Counted from the first letter of the stretch, positions 1 to 11,740 are shown. The stretch is 64,000 bases of DNA from Takakia lepidozioides (GCA_030704615.1 CM060731.1:86408756-86472755), one strand, 5' to 3'. Notes: a model not told the origin generated them from the sequence alone. Numbers and translations are program-made.

Positions 1-2117
1 GAACAAGATGTGGTGTCGTGGAGCGCGATGCTTGCAGGGTATGCACAGCAGGGAGGCTTTGGAGACCTATGAGCAAATGATGGGGGAAGGGGTGAAGCCC
101 AACCACATCACGTTCCTTTGTGTTTGCAATGCATGTGCAAGCCTGGGAGCCCTGGAAAAGGGCGAGGTCCATGATGACATCGTCAAAGCTGGAATTCTAC
201 TAGATGTCATTATGAACATTGCCCTGGTGGACATGTATGCCAAATGTGGGTGCATTAAGGATGCAAAGGCAGTTTTGAAAGTTCAACAATATGCAAGTTG
301 AACGAGATGTGGTGTCGTGGAGCGCGATGCTTGCAGGGTATGCACAGCAGGGACGTGGGGTGGAGGCTTTGGAGACCTATGAGCAAATGATGGGGGAAGG
401 GATGACGCCCAACCACATCACGTTTGTGTGCATTTGCAATGCATGCGCAAGCCTAGCAGCTCTGGAAAAGGGCAAAGAGGCCCATGGCGACATTGTCAGG
501 GCTGGAATTGTACCCGATGTCATTCTGAACAATGCCCTCATGGACATGTATGCCAAATGTGGGAGCATTGAGGATGCGAAGGCAGTGTTCAACAATATGG
601 CTGAATAAAATGTGGTGTCATGGACCGCGATGCTTGCAAGATATGCACAGCAGGAGCGCGGGATGGAGGCTTCGGAGACCTATGAGCAAATGATGGTGGA
701 AGGGGTGAAGCCCGACCACATCACATCTGTGGGTTTGCAAGCCTGGCAGCCCTGGAAAAGGGCAAAGAGGTGCAAGGTGACATCGTCAAAGCTGGAATTG
801 TACCAGATGTCTTTGTGAACACTACCCTGGTGGACATGTATGCCAAACGAGGGTGCATTAAGGATGCAAAGGGAGTTTCCAACACTATGGCTGAACGAGA
901 TGTGGTGTCATTGAAGACGATGCTTGCAGGTATCCACAGCAGGGACGTGGTATGGGGGCTTTGGAGACCTATGATCAGATGATGGGGCAAGGGGTGAAGC
1001 CCACCACATCACGTTTCTATGCATCAATGCGTGTGCAAGCCTGGCAGCTCTGGAAAAGGGCAAAGAGGTCCATGGCGACATGGTCAGAGCTGCAGTTGTA
1101 CCAAATGTCATTATGAACAATACCCTCGTGGACATGTATGAAGGGAGTGTTCGACAGTATGGCTGAACGAGATGTGGTGTCATGGAGTGTGATGATTGCA
1201 GGATATGCACAGCAAGGGCGTGGGATGGAGGCTTTGGAGACCTATGAGCAAATGATGTGCGAAGGGGGTGAAGCCCAACTACATGACGTTTGTTTGCATT
1301 TGCAATGCGTGTGCAAGCCTGGCAGCCCTGGAAAAGTGCAAAGAGGTCCATGGTGACATTATCAAATCTGGACCCGATGTCATTCTGAACACTACCCTGG
1401 TGGACATGTATGTCAAATGTGGGTGCATCGAGGATGCAAATGGAGTGTTTGACAGTATTGCTGAGCGTGATGTGGTGTCGTGGAGTGTGATGATTGCAAA
1501 ATATGCACAGCAAGGGTGCGGGCTGGAGGCTTTGGAGACCTATGAGCAAATGATGTGCGAAGGGGTGAAAACCAACCACATCACATGTTTGTGTTTGCAA
1601 TGCGTGTGCAAACCTGGGAGCTTTGGAAAAGGGGAAAGAGGTCCATGGTGACATCGTCAAAGCTGGAATTGTACCTGATGTCATCCTGAACACTGCCCTG
1701 GTGGACATGTATGCCACATATGGGTGCATTAAGGATGCAATGGGAGTTAATTTCAACACCATGGCTGAACGTGATGTGGTGTTGTGGAACGCGATGCTTG
1801 CAGGGGCGTGGGATGGAGGCTTTGGAGACCTATGAGCAAATGATGGGGGAAGGGGTGAAGCCACATCACGTTTGTGTGCGTTTGCAGTTCGTGTGCAAGT
1901 CTGGCAGCCCTGGAAAGGGCAAAGAGGTGCATGGTTGCATCGCCAAAGCTGGAATTGTACCAGATGTGATTCTGAACAATACCCTCGTGGACATGTATGC
2001 CAAATGTGGGTGCATCAAGGATGCGGAGGGAGTGTTCAACAGTATGGCTGAACGAGATTTGGTGTCATGGAATGCCATGCTTGCAGGATATGCACAGCAG
2101 GGGCGCGCACTAGAAGC
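1..2117 (+). pseudogene. PPR (PLS-class) protein pseudogene, eight tandem units
   Basis: Translation in shifting frames gives repeats of the type DVVSWSAMLAGYAQQG, ALETYEQMMGEGVKPNHITF, ACASLAALEKGKEVHG and ALVDMYAKCGCI, the P, L and S motifs of plant organelle PPR proteins. These are RNA-binding helical-repeat proteins that usually act in chloroplast or mitochondrial RNA editing. Units begin near 7, 306, 609, 899, 1171, 1469, 1773 and 2055, about 270-305 bp apart, each carrying roughly one P-L-S triplet. The reading frame changes several times (frame 2 at 8-301, 3 at 291-818, 2 at 770-982, 1 from 1138, 2 from 1268, 3 from 1623, 1 from 1711). Unit 1 lacks about 11 bp present in unit 2 (around 51-55), and a TAA interrupts at 606. 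The homology stops abruptly after YAQQGR near 2117. It starts before the window, so the 5' end is unknown. It is not a functional gene as it stands. Confidence 0.88.
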
Positions 2118-3346
2118 ATTCGTGTCTTTTCCGATTCGACTGCATGTCCGCGACCACTCCGGGAACCACTTGGTAGTAAACGGGACTACTGGAGAGTCGA
2201 AACAGACAATGTGGGCCCACGGGGGCATTTCAGACGGCGGACAGAAGTGGGGTCAACGACTCCGGAGTCGTAGCAGAATTCCGGGCTATTTTACGAATTG
2301 CGTAAATACATAAAATTTGAAAAAGCCAAAATTACAAGTGGTTGTAATTACTGCACATGCGACTACAAATTTTCTTTCCTAATTCGATTAATGGAATAAA
2401 GATATTTATTCATTAAAGTGAATATGTAGTCGACTCAACGACTCCATGAACCACTGCGCATTCATTGCACCCATGACTCGGCAGCACATTTGCTGACGTG
2501 GCTTTCACAAAAAGAGGTAAACAAAATGTGGCCTTGGGGGAATAGATATTTTAATACGTGCTGCCTCCACCTGGCAGAGACAAGGATGCAAGTGCTGCGT
2601 CGGACATGGCGACGTGGGAATGGAAATCCTGACACGGCAAGGCCTTCGTATACTGTGAGCGCGCGTAGTGGCTTCTCAAAAACATCGGGGTCTTGGTCAT
2701 TCATCATTTACAGAATGTGCTGGATGGAGGCACGATGGAGCGCGCATACGGGCATGCCCTTCTGGCATCAATTCCCAAGTATCCACGCAAGGTGAGGCTG
2801 CTGAATTGGGTTTTTGCCCGTCTAGTTTTCTGACAGCATGCTCGAAACGTTCATAGTGCCATTGAGTGGCATCGCAATAATTTGATGTGTAGCTGCTTTT
2901 CCATTTCACAAGTTATGCAGAAGGCGTCACAGAAGAAGATCGCAAAGACGTCAAGGCTGAAGAATATGCCCTTTGGTTGTGAACTACAATCATATCATGC
3001 CAACCCCATTTTGCCCACGCAGATGAGGGAGTGCGGCCTGCCGCACGGGCCGAGGACCCTGGGCAAGGGAAGCACAAAAAGGTGTCGTTTGGTCCTGCTC
3101 CTTTGGAGACACCCCCCATTCCACTGGTCTTTGTTCCTGGAAAGCATGCAGCTGGGCCAGAAAATGCATGCACACATTCACGTCTACTTCCCGTACATGA
3201 AGACGATCCTCTCCTCACATGTCAAACAATATTGGCAGAACAAAAAAAGGTTTGTTCACAAGACAGTACGGACCACATACCGGGACATTATCGATACTAT
3301 TAACTGTCTCGCCCTTGCGCGCTTGCAGGACTGTACAAAATGGGTT
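2118..3346. other. No recognised gene
   Basis: PPR similarity ends at 2117 and CACTA coding sequence begins at 3347 on the other strand. A 172-codon plus-strand frame lies at 2882-3400; its product matches nothing I know and it overlaps the end of the transposon reading frame, so I do not call it a gene. No RNA gene or clear repeat was seen. Confidence 0.5.
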
Positions 3347-4605
3347 CTAAGGACAGTAAGAGTCCTTAGCATAGCTCTCGTCTATGAGCTGCTGGCTTAA
3401 TGGACACTGAGATTCAGCTGGGCTCACTATCATATCCAAATAATCTTCCCCTTCACTACCCACATCTGCAATTTGCCTTGCGGTAATTACCAACCCTGGA
3501 ATGTCTTCCTCATTAAAGGTAACTGCTCCTTCCAAAGAGACTGGTTCGGCCGTATCTGGTAGATTTGTGGTTCCCTCAGACCCTCGTGGTCGGCATTCTC
3601 CCCTAGGTCCAGATCATGGACGTCGGCCACGACTCGTTTGGCCCGGGGGTCCTTGTGAAGAACCACCTTCCATCCCGGCGCATGGGTGTCATCTGAAAAG
3701 AAAACTTGCTCAACTTGCGATGGGAAGATGAATGGCTCTTCATCTTGTGGTAGCATTTTTCTGAAATCAGCAAGGAGGAACCCGTACTCATCCCGTTTCA
3801 TGGTGGCATTCTCTCCTACCATATTGGCTTTTACCCAAGAACAACGGAATAGAATTGGCTTCACAAGACCATAGTCTAGTTTAAGGATCTCTTTGATCAC
3901 TCCTACATATTGCACATGGCATGAAATTGGATTCTGATCTCGTGCACAGCTCCTACTCTCTTGTTCAAAAAATGATGCCACTCCGCTGTCATAAGTCACC
4001 AGGAGGCTGGTGTTGGCATCGTCCACTCTATAGTGATTGCCATATGCTTTCATTGACCGGTACGAAGTGGCAATCAGCCCTGGGGGGAATGACAGACTCA
4101 CCATGCCCTCATCTGGGTCCTCGTTCTCTGATGCGTACACTGCAATTGCAGATCTGACCCACACTGTAAAGGGCTGCAGCTCCTCCATTGTTGTGGGGTA
4201 CTCCACCGGGGATCTGCGCCTACGACCGCCCCTCCGCCATGCTTTTGCAAATGCACTCCGTTCCGTTTTCAGGCGGACCTTCTCCGCTGCGTACTTTCTG
4301 GCAGAAACCAAATAGAAGCTGCAACTCAGTCCCCCTGACCAACACCGTGCTGTACATGCATGCCACATGCAGAGTGTGTGTCCTTTCAAGCACACTGTAG
4401 TGATGCAGCCTACTTCATAATCACTTGCAAGCAACAACCAAGATCTACGAAACACCCTCTGTAGTCGTCTGAAGCACCCTGTTAGTACACGATCCCACTC
4501 CCATAGTGGCCGGAATGACTTGTGACAATATATATGTAATTCCAGCATACAAAGACCATTAAGAATAGCACAGGAGGGATGTAAGTTGGCACCCACTGTC
4601 TCCAT
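3347..4605 (-). pseudogene. DUF4216 region of CACTA transposase, 3' frame broken
   Basis: The 3487-4605 frame includes YDSGVASFFEQESRSC, GVIKEILKLDYGLVKPILFR and DEYGFLLADFRK, then FPSQVEQVFFSDD and PGWKVVLHKDPR. This is the DUF4216 signature at the C-terminal end of TNP2-type genes. The natural tail appears to be EGAVTFNEEDIPGLVITARQ in the overlapping frame 3535-3347, so about one base has been gained or lost near 3530. The beginning of the 4605 frame, before about residue 110, has no recognisable domain and may be an intron read through. Confidence 0.72.
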
Positions 4606-5540
4606 GGTGTCATGGTTGTTGTGTTGTTCAGCACATAATCATGTGCCACATCCCGAAGGCGCGGGCTCATGGCACGCTTTGTTCCACCACCTTCTAGGAC
4701 CTCGCCTACAACTCCTTCTTCCTCGTTCTCGTCCCACACCCGTCGTTGTATTGCATCAAATGAAGACATATACTCTGTCATGAAGCCCAGGGCTTCGTCG
4801 CGGATGTAGCCCTCCGCCATACTCCCCTCTGGCCGTGCCATGTTGCGTACATACCCCTTCAGATCCTTCATGTACCTCTCCATGGGGTACATCCACCGGC
4901 TGGCTACGGGCCCACACACATGCAACTCCTCTACAAGATGCACTAGCAAGTGCGTCATGACGTCAAAGAATGATGGAGGGAATTCTTTCTCCAGCAAACA
5001 TAGGGTCATAGCCACATCCTCATGCAACGATGTAATGTCCCTCGGATCCCACACCTTCGCACAAATCTTCCTAAACACTCGACTTACACGCATTATGGCT
5101 GTTCGAGGACCTGGCGCCATCGTACCCCGAATGCACACTGGCAAAATCTGTTGCATCATCACGTGTAGATCATGTGACTTCATCCCCGACCATTTCTTGT
5201 TTATGGCATGCTTTTGGAAAGCACCCGAGAATCCGGTTGGCACTTTCATGGCTCCCAATGTCTTCAAAAAATCCTCTTGCTCTGATTTGGTCAGGACGTA
5301 TGATGCTGCTGGCATGAGCACTTTGCCTGGTCTATTTGGATCAGGCCTTAGCCACAGATGTGACCGTATCCCTTCAATCTCCATGTCCTTTCGTACGTTT
5401 ATCGTATCCTTCTCCCCAAAGATAGTCTTCAGAATGTTCTCGCAGAAGTTCTTCTCACAATGCATGGGGTCCAGGAGGTACCGCTGCAAGAGGTTCTGAA
5501 ATGCCAAATGTCCTCCCATGAGACCAAGTTCTATGGGCAA
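4482..5540 (-). CDS. TNP2 C-terminal part with DUF4218
   Basis: The frame carries the TNP2 segment LLDPMHCEKNFCENILKTIF followed by the DUF4218 region: GMKSHDLHVMMQQILPVCIR, then PPSFFDVMTHLLVHLVEELH, RWMYPMERYMKDLKGYVRN, and PEGSMAEGYIRDEALGFMTE. DUF4218 is a module of plant CACTA transposases; its role is not defined. Homology continues from the frame ending at 5531. The last 40 or so codons (after about residue 310) look like read-through into non-coding sequence, and the DUF4216 part lies in another frame upstream of 4605 in coordinate. Confidence 0.85.
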   Translation of the reverse strand: MPIELGLMGGHLAFQNLLQRYLLDPMHCEKNFCENILKTIFGEKDTINVRKDMEIEGIRSHLWLRPDPNRPGKVLMPAASYVLTKSEQEDFLKTLGAMKVPTGFSGAFQKHAINKKWSGMKSHDLHVMMQQILPVCIRGTMAPGPRTAIMRVSRVFRKICAKVWDPRDITSLHEDVAMTLCLLEKEFPPSFFDVMTHLLVHLVEELHVCGPVASRWMYPMERYMKDLKGYVRNMARPEGSMAEGYIRDEALGFMTEYMSSFDAIQRRVWDENEEEGVVGEVLEGGGTKRAMSPRLRDVAHDYVLNNTTTMTPWRQWVPTYIPPVLFLMVFVCWNYIYIVTSHSGHYGSGIVY

Positions 5541-7207
5541 AAAAAGTAGAATATGTGGCAGAAGTTGTCCATGTTACTACATTCTGCTTTCAACAACTCC
5601 ACGATCCTCTCCACAGTGAGGTGTACGACTTCAACATCTACTGCATAGTAGTTACACTGACTTAGGAGTTGGTGGAAGGACTCCTGACAGTAAAGGTAAT
5701 TCCAGGAAGCACAATGTGAAAGAAAGTGAGTGAATGGGGGGGGGGATTCATGCACCTTCCAGTATGGCAAATCCCAAAGGATTGTCCGGCGCTTCACCCC
5801 GTGCTCCATGGCTGGATCCGCACTACTTCCGTCTCTCCCTCCAATCTCCATGAACGCCTCTTTCTCCTTTGCAAATTGCAATGTCTCCTCCGGTGTCACA
5901 GCATTTGGTGCCATTCTCTTTTCAACACATCCATTGAAGTGCCTTCCTGCTCGTCGGTAGGGGTGGTTTCTTGCAAGGTAACGTCGATGCCCCATGTATA
6001 TTGTCTTCCCTAGTGGCTTTGAGTGCCGTGAATCCACATAGGGCCCACAAATGGGGCACCCTTTGTAGCCCTTCGTCTTGCAACCCGCAACAAGGCCATA
6101 TGCGGGGAAATCGTGGATTGACCACATGAGTATGGCACGGAGGGTGAAACTCCGTTGCCCTACTGGTTTCAAAATGTCGTAAGCTTCAACTCCAATCCAT
6201 AGTTCCTGTAGCTCTTCAATCAATGGTTGCAAATACACATCTATGTTTGCATTTGTCACGGACTCCTTGCCTGGAATCAAGAGAGACAACATGACAAAGA
6301 ATTTCTTTGTTGTCAACCATGGTGGCAGGTTGTATGCCACCAACTGCACGGGCCATGTGGACCATGTGCAACTCTTTGATCCGTATGGGTTTACTCCATC
6401 CGTAGATACAGCCAATCGCACATTGCGTGGGTCCTCGGCAAAATCGGGCCAAGTTGCATCTATATGCTTCCATGCAAGGGAATCTGGGACATGCCTTACC
6501 AAACCATCGTTTGAGGCATTCCTGGAATGCCAAGTCATGAGCTCACTAATGGTCTTGCATTTGTACATTCGTAATAGACGGGGGATAAGGGGAAAGTGCC
6601 TCAACACCTTGGCTGGCTGTTGTAACCTGCCCACATCATGGTATCGGGCTGCACCGCATTTGGGGCACTCCATAGCATCCTTGTACTCTCTTCTGAAAAG
6701 TACATGTCCTTTTGGACATGCATGTATTTTCACGTAGTTGAGGCCGAGCTTCCCAATCATTTGGTTGGCCATGTGACAGCTTTTTGGCATTTCATTTGGT
6801 TGTGGAAGCAAGTTCAGCCGAAGCAAAGAGAACAACTCGTCCACAAAATGGTCTGAGACACCGTGGGTTGTGCACAGGTTCATCAACAGCATGGTGGCAG
6901 CAAGCTTTGTGGATTTGCATCCCTCGTACAGTGGCACACATGCTTCTTCTAGTGTCATGTGTGCAGAATTCAATTCTCCATCTCCACCTCCTTCCACGCC
7001 TTCCCCCACGTGAATGCCTTCATTTCCTGCGTCATCACCATCCCCAGTTGTCGCAGCGCCGTCCCCCTCTTCAGCATCGTCCATGATGTGGAATGCTTCC
7101 TGCAACATTCGAGTAATCTCCACCCCTCCGTCCATGCCTGGTTCATGTCCTGCGACCCATGACATAGTCCTCGTCTGGCCTTCTGTATGGCCCCTCGGGG
7201 GTGTCAT
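5531..7207 (-). CDS. TNP2-like CACTA transposase, catalytic part
   Basis: An open frame of 558 codons. An acidic N-terminus (about residues 1-80) is followed by the TNP2 leader (about 85-150), a C-x2-C zinc-like pair in HACPKGHVLFRREYKDAMEC and CPKCG (about 170-195), and the TNP2 core. The core includes RLLRMYKCKTISELMTWH, RNVRLAVSTDGVNPYG, WPVQLVAYNLPPWL and a second Cys cluster, KGCPICG. The D in AVSTDGVNP lies in a block conserved across TNP2 transposases. The frame runs into non-homologous residues at its end (FYFFCP), and homology resumes in the next frame near 5530, where an intron or frameshift must lie. It is the longest intact reading frame in this element. Confidence 0.85.
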   Translation of the reverse strand: MTPPRGHTEGQTRTMSWVAGHEPGMDGGVEITRMLQEAFHIMDDAEEGDGAATTGDGDDAGNEGIHVGEGVEGGGDGELNSAHMTLEEACVPLYEGCKSTKLAATMLLMNLCTTHGVSDHFVDELFSLLRLNLLPQPNEMPKSCHMANQMIGKLGLNYVKIHACPKGHVLFRREYKDAMECPKCGAARYHDVGRLQQPAKVLRHFPLIPRLLRMYKCKTISELMTWHSRNASNDGLVRHVPDSLAWKHIDATWPDFAEDPRNVRLAVSTDGVNPYGSKSCTWSTWPVQLVAYNLPPWLTTKKFFVMLSLLIPGKESVTNANIDVYLQPLIEELQELWIGVEAYDILKPVGQRSFTLRAILMWSIHDFPAYGLVAGCKTKGYKGCPICGPYVDSRHSKPLGKTIYMGHRRYLARNHPYRRAGRHFNGCVEKRMAPNAVTPEETLQFAKEKEAFMEIGGRDGSSADPAMEHGVKRRTILWDLPYWKVHESPPPFTHFLSHCASWNYLYCQESFHQLLSQCNYYAVDVEVVHLTVERIVELLKAECSNMDNFCHIFYFFCP

Positions 7208-7219
7208 TGTCCAATTGGC

Positions 7220-7481
7220 CTACTCCTCATCGTCTTCGTCTGCAGGTCCATCTCCAATCCACACCCGAACTCTTGGTCTTTTGTGGTGAAGGAGATGTGT
7301 GCGCACACCCGTCCTCAGATCTACTTGTAGTGCCCAAACAACGTTTACATGGGCATGGCATCCTTGAAAGCCCAAGGGCTCGGGCACGTGCCACTTCTCT
7401 TTCCCACAACCTGTCATCTCGGGTGTTCTGTCTACAGGGGTGATTAATTGGAAGTCCTCCGCATGGGCGAGGGGAACTCAT
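7220..7481 (-). pseudogene. Transposase-associated domain (PF13963-like), frameshifted
   Basis: One minus frame reads MPCPCKRC and an overlapping frame continues VRTHLLHHKRPRVRVWIGDG. Joined, they match the family pattern C-P-C-x2-C, then V-x-x-H-L-L, then V-W-x-x-G that lies at the N-terminus of plant TNP2-type transposases and is thought to bind zinc. The switch of frame inside the domain, near 7340-7350, indicates a small indel. It lies directly upstream of the TNP2 frame at 7207, where the family expects it. The conserved block is short, but position and pattern agree. Confidence 0.65.
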
Positions 7482-9589
7482 TTTTGTTGGGGAGCCTCTT
7501 CAATGCGTGTTGTGCACGCCGTTGCAGGGGGCCGGATTCTCCTTTGCAGAGATTCCTCAATTTGGCTCTGCCACTCCCATTTCACTACCGTCAATTCCCT
7601 CCTCCTGCAATCTCAATTTGAAAGGTTCAGCCGCACATCCTTTGGCAGAGAAGACAGTTGACATTTTATATACAACCGGTAGATTCCACAACATGATGAA
7701 AAGTTACACTCAACAGCAAACCATTTAAAGCCATCACGATGCCTCCCATCATAACTAGAATCTTTTCAACAAGACACTGAGAGAAATGACCAAAATCGAC
7801 TCAAACAACGACATCCTGGAAAACGACCTGTCTCTACAGTTCGTGTGTGTGTAAGGAATCGAGGACGTACGTGGAATTCCAATTTTCACGATTGACGACG
7901 TTGTGATCTTGGGCATATGGTTGAATGTGTATGAAATGTGTGCATTGAAGTGTGAACAACCTGACTACACTACAAGGCCAGAACCTGCGCCACTTGTCTT
8001 ATGCCATCTCCAAATCACGTTTCGGCGGACAATCCTGTTCCGTTGCCGTGAAATTGCACCGTGGCGGGAAGGGAGTCCATTTGTGTGGCTCTATCACCAT
8101 GGCGGGAAGGGGAGCATGTTAAAAATGGATCATCGCCCTGCCACTTCACTCATTTGCTGTTTGCAGCTTCTTCCACCATCTTTCTTACTTAATTCTGATT
8201 CTTTGCAATGCTGCCCTTGAGACGGCAACTGCAAGTGACCGGATCCTTTGATCGTCGCATTCAAAGACACTTACGGTAGTGCAGATTGCAGACCCCCAAA
8301 TGCCTGGAGAGAAAGCCAGAGGACAGTCAATGCATGCATGGTTGTTTTTGCACTGTTTGGGACGGAGTGGGGTGCAGAGGAGGCGTGCTGTGCCCGAGTT
8401 CGCATGCCTAGCATCCTGCAGCCGGCGGCTTTGGCACGTTGGGCAGCAGTACCCTCTGCTGTATGATTACCATTTGTGGTACAGACTCACCGGCCTCCCC
8501 TGTCCACTTGGGTCTTGGGACAGCGACTTATGGAGTATGTAGACAGAGTTGCATGTCGCGCAGGTACACCAAAATCTCCCATGTAACATAACTCATTTCT
8601 CATTCATGCTTGCATGTGATCCACGGGGTAATTTCCATGTTCTCCCAGCTGATGTGGTTCGCAAATTCTCGGTGTGTAGGTGTGTGTGTGAGGACCTCAA
8701 CCTGACATGGTGCGATGGGTGTCGAATGGACCCTTCTCTGCGATGGGAGAACCACTACAGTTGAGTTTGTTTTTGCTGAATCATTTGGCAGAGCACTGTG
8801 TTCACTTCTCACACATCATGGCGCATTTTCTCCAAGAATGCATGTAAAGCGGAGCCATACACGGCATCATTGCAGTGTGTTTCCTTCGCCTAATTTTGAA
8901 CGAAAAAAAGTTAACGGATCCATGTCAGTTGTGTGAATCACTACATCTAGTTTGTCTGGAGGATTGTAAGTGGTTTAGGGTTTAACGTCTCAAAGTCGAA
9001 AAGGCCATAGTGTCAGATGCACGACACGTGTTCATATTTGAAATCAACAACGGCCGGATCTTCACTACAGATCGGGGGGGTTGTGATCACACTCCCCTCC
9101 TTGTCCTTCTTTCCTCCTTTGCATGTCTTGGTCTTCCTCGCTCGTCTTTGTCTTGGTCATGGTCTATGTCCTCGCTCGTCTTCATCTTTGTCATGGTCTA
9201 TGTCCACGCCTAGTAAGAAGTGCTTGACCGCCGAGGCAACATCACCTCCTCCCACTTCTGCACATTCCAGCCCCGCGGTGCGAAGGATCCCCCGCCTGGC
9301 TCGACTGAATCCGGTACAGATGGCGTCGTGCGAGAGGGAAGGCGAGCGTGGGGGCGGTCTTCGAGTTCGGATTTTGACACAAGCGAGTATAGCATGGGTG
9401 ACGACGATGAGGTGGAGGACAGTTCGGAGGAAATTGGCACCTCCATCTGCAGAGTCTCTCCAAAAGGTGCGCAACGGCACAAAACCTGCTGCGCATGAGG
9501 TGAGTTCTACCCCTACTTGTGTTCTGTTTTCTGGGCGTTGAGTTCTCCTGAAACTGAAACTGGGATGCACATATCCACAAAGTTGTTCA
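7482..9589. other. No recognised gene between CACTA and LINE
   Basis: Short frames only, none with a motif I can name. A 174-codon frame at 9017-9541 and its overlapping frames (9220-9498, minus 9157-9642) are mutually exclusive and none looks more protein-like than the others. CACTAC words at 8753 and 9063 could be decayed transposon ends but have no matching partner. Confidence 0.45.
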
Positions 9590-10706
9590 ACGGATGTCGT
9601 AGTGTACAGGGCAGTAGAAGAAGAAGTGTTCTTCAATTTCAATTTCCTTGCTGCGCCCTATGCAAGCTAGACATAGGCGGTCCTCCCGTTGCAGGTTTTC
9701 CCATCTGCCAGTCTCTATCCGTAGGTTTGGGAACCCACCCTGAACCGCCCCAATGCCCTCAAGAGGGAAGGAGGTAAGGGTGCTGAAAGGTAATTTGGTC
9801 TGAAGATTCTATCATCATCGCGGAGCACCAAGAATGTCTCTCGATAGAAGTGGAGCTTTGTTGTGAGATTGGGTAGCATCCAAGTTTTCTTGACATATAA
9901 TTCCATAAGCTCTCTCCGAATGAGTCTGTTGCGGTCATGTCTGGATGTGATGTCCACCACCTCATGTGGTTATTGGTAATAGGAAAGCAGTAGAAGTCCG
10001 TTACGTTTCAATAAAATTGTCCACTCGAGCATACCAGGAGTTCCCGAAACGCAGCTTTGAGCCTCATAGATGTTGTGAGGGCCCTTGCCACTAGCCCTTT
10101 GGGTGGAAGGGCCTGCAATCTATGGAGAAAGATTGTAAGCCTGAACTGTGCCTCGGATTGCAATGGTACACATGCAAACTCTGCACCTAGGATCTGAGAT
10201 GGAGTTGTGCTCCTGGCGCCAAGCATTGCTTGGAGAAAAGATGACTGTAATGGTTCCAAATTCTTTTCCCACCAGGAGACAGGGACACCAGGTGCCCAAA
10301 ACTCACAACCATTGATGGTAGCAGGGCTGACGACGGTGTCAAACAACCACTTTTTGGTCGGGGGATGCCGCAGATGTATTTGCTTGCATTTGGCGTGAAG
10401 GCGGACGAAGGCCGCCTTACTTTAGTCAATCTGTCGAAGGCAGTGGCTGCAAAGTGAAACTTGGGGGAGTGGATAACCAGACCTAGGTACCGGTATGATT
10501 TGACAATCTCAATTTCCTCCTGCTGGTTGAAGATGAATCTACGATCAGCCTGGCCATTGAAGACCATGATCTTGGTCTTGCTAAGATTGACTTGCATCCC
10601 ATAGTCTTTGCAGAACTGTTCCAAAATTTTGATATGGCGTTGCAGAAAGACCGGGGATTGTGCCAAAAGGGCAACATCATCAACGTAGAGGAGATGTGAT
10701 TGGGCA
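9590..10706 (-). mobile_element. LINE (non-LTR retrotransposon) 3' fragment
   Basis: Read on the minus strand from 10706 the sequence gives SAQSHLLYVDDVALLAQSPV, the YxDD catalytic motif of reverse transcriptase. It continues with GMQVNLSKTKIMVF and EIVKSYRYLGLVI, the palm and thumb part of LINE polymerases. Other frames give a thumb/connection region (10346-10008), then SLLRALGRFRVGSQTYG, IETGRWENLQREDRLCLAC and a final EEHFFFYCP. The last three together form the C-terminal Cys/His zf-RVT zinc finger. Upstream of 10706 the homology is lost, so the endonuclease and the 5' half of the polymerase are missing. Several frame changes show that it is dead. 5' truncation is normal for this class. 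Confidence 0.86.
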
Positions 10707-11063
10707 GAAAATGAAGTTAGGCAGAAAACATCCTGAACATGTTTTCAATTTGTGTCATGGGGGAGGACATCGTGGAAAAATCTTCAGGTCTACCACTGTG
10801 TGCAGAGGGACTAGTTTTTAGGTCAAGGAAATGTTGCTTTGTCACGTCATTGCACCTGCGTTGGAGTACGCATTTAACATTGAGAGTCTTTAGGCCTTTT
10901 GGGGCTCCGTTGCTGGGCTCCGCCATACAGCCATTTGCTGATTGTGTGAATAGATGTCCACTGGATATGTGCAAAACCCGGATGGATGTTCTCTTTCCTG
11001 GTAAGTTTAATGTGGTAGTGATGTGAACCCGCCCACATTCTGTTTCTTCACCAATGAATGGGC
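10707..11063. other. No recognised gene
   Basis: Between the LINE break at 10706 and the minus-strand frames from 11.1 kb I see no motif, repeat or RNA gene. A plus-strand frame at 10739-11026 lacks recognisable features. Confidence 0.4.
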
Positions 11064-11139
11064 TTACATGTTATGAGGACATTCTGTCTCTCTCCTTTTC
11101 AGTTTTTGGCACTTGCGCTGCAGGGGAGTGGGTTTGAGG

Positions 11140-11740
11140 TCAGCCAATCCATAGTTGTGGTTGTGGGATGGTTTGTGCTCTGGTGACGTTGTGTTCAGTA
11201 GGACTACAGCTGATGCACCTTGTGTGTGGGATGTTTTTGGCAGCGGAAGGGGAGTGAAGCTGCAGCAAAGCACTCACAGCATCCTTGCGTTCTCGCGCAT
11301 CAAGCAAACAACAGTCAAGGATAATTTGTGCAATTATTGGGCCAGACACAATGATCGGGGACTTAGCAGTAGTATTTTGTAACCGCTTCATCTCCTCCAC
11401 CAGACCATTGTGCATCAACTCCGCCCAAACCACATCCTCTCCCCTCAAGGCTTTCAATACCTCCTTCATGAAAGATCTGCTAAAGTACCATTGGTTCTGT
11501 TTCATGGCAAACAGGTATTTGGCCAACTTCCCTTAACCCTGGGTACTCGGCCTTGGTGCAGGTGTATCCCTGGGTCTTAAAGAAACTTGTTTCATGGAAC
11601 AAATCCCCTATCTGCAATCTTGCCCTGTGCTCATCCACATTCACATGGCCCGATGGCAATTCAAACAGTTGCTGCAAGTACTAGGGAGTAATCTCTATAT
11701 CTACTCCCCTCACCTGTGTAACTCCTGTCTGAGGCTCAAA
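11140..11740 (-). pseudogene. Possible plant-transposon protein domain (PF20167-like), broken
   Basis: From about 11740 down the minus strand reads TGVTQVRGVDIEITP, stop, then YLQQLFELPSGHVNVDEHRA, and continues to EYPGLREVG. A frame shift leads into YLFAMKQNQWYFSRSFMKEV, NGLVEEMKRLQ and SPIIVSGPIIAQIILDCCLL. The pattern VRG-x-x-(hydrophobic)-TP-x-x-(hydrophobic)-x-x-LF-LP resembles the domain found in many plant transposon-encoded proteins, where VRG and an L-x-LP helix are conserved. That is recognition by pattern only. One stop and one frameshift break it. It could instead be an unrelated degraded gene. Confidence 0.4.

Larger units (their letters stand above)
3347..7481 (-). mobile_element. 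CACTA (En/Spm-type) DNA transposon, TNP2 gene region
   Basis: Minus-strand frames in order give a transposase-associated Cys-rich domain (7481-7220), the TNP2 transposase domain (7207-5531), the DUF4218 region (5540-4482) and the DUF4216 region (4605-3487, with a tail in another frame to 3347). This order is the standard layout of the transposase gene of plant CACTA elements, which cut and paste the element. I could not identify CACTA termini on either side, so the span covers the coding part only. Frame changes at 7220, 5540, 4605 and 3535 may be introns in part, but at least the first and last fall inside conserved motifs and look like frameshifts. Confidence 0.88.

Noticed and set aside
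2882-3400. A 172-codon plus-strand gene
   Set aside because: No recognisable motif, and it runs into the 3' end of the minus-strand transposase gene.
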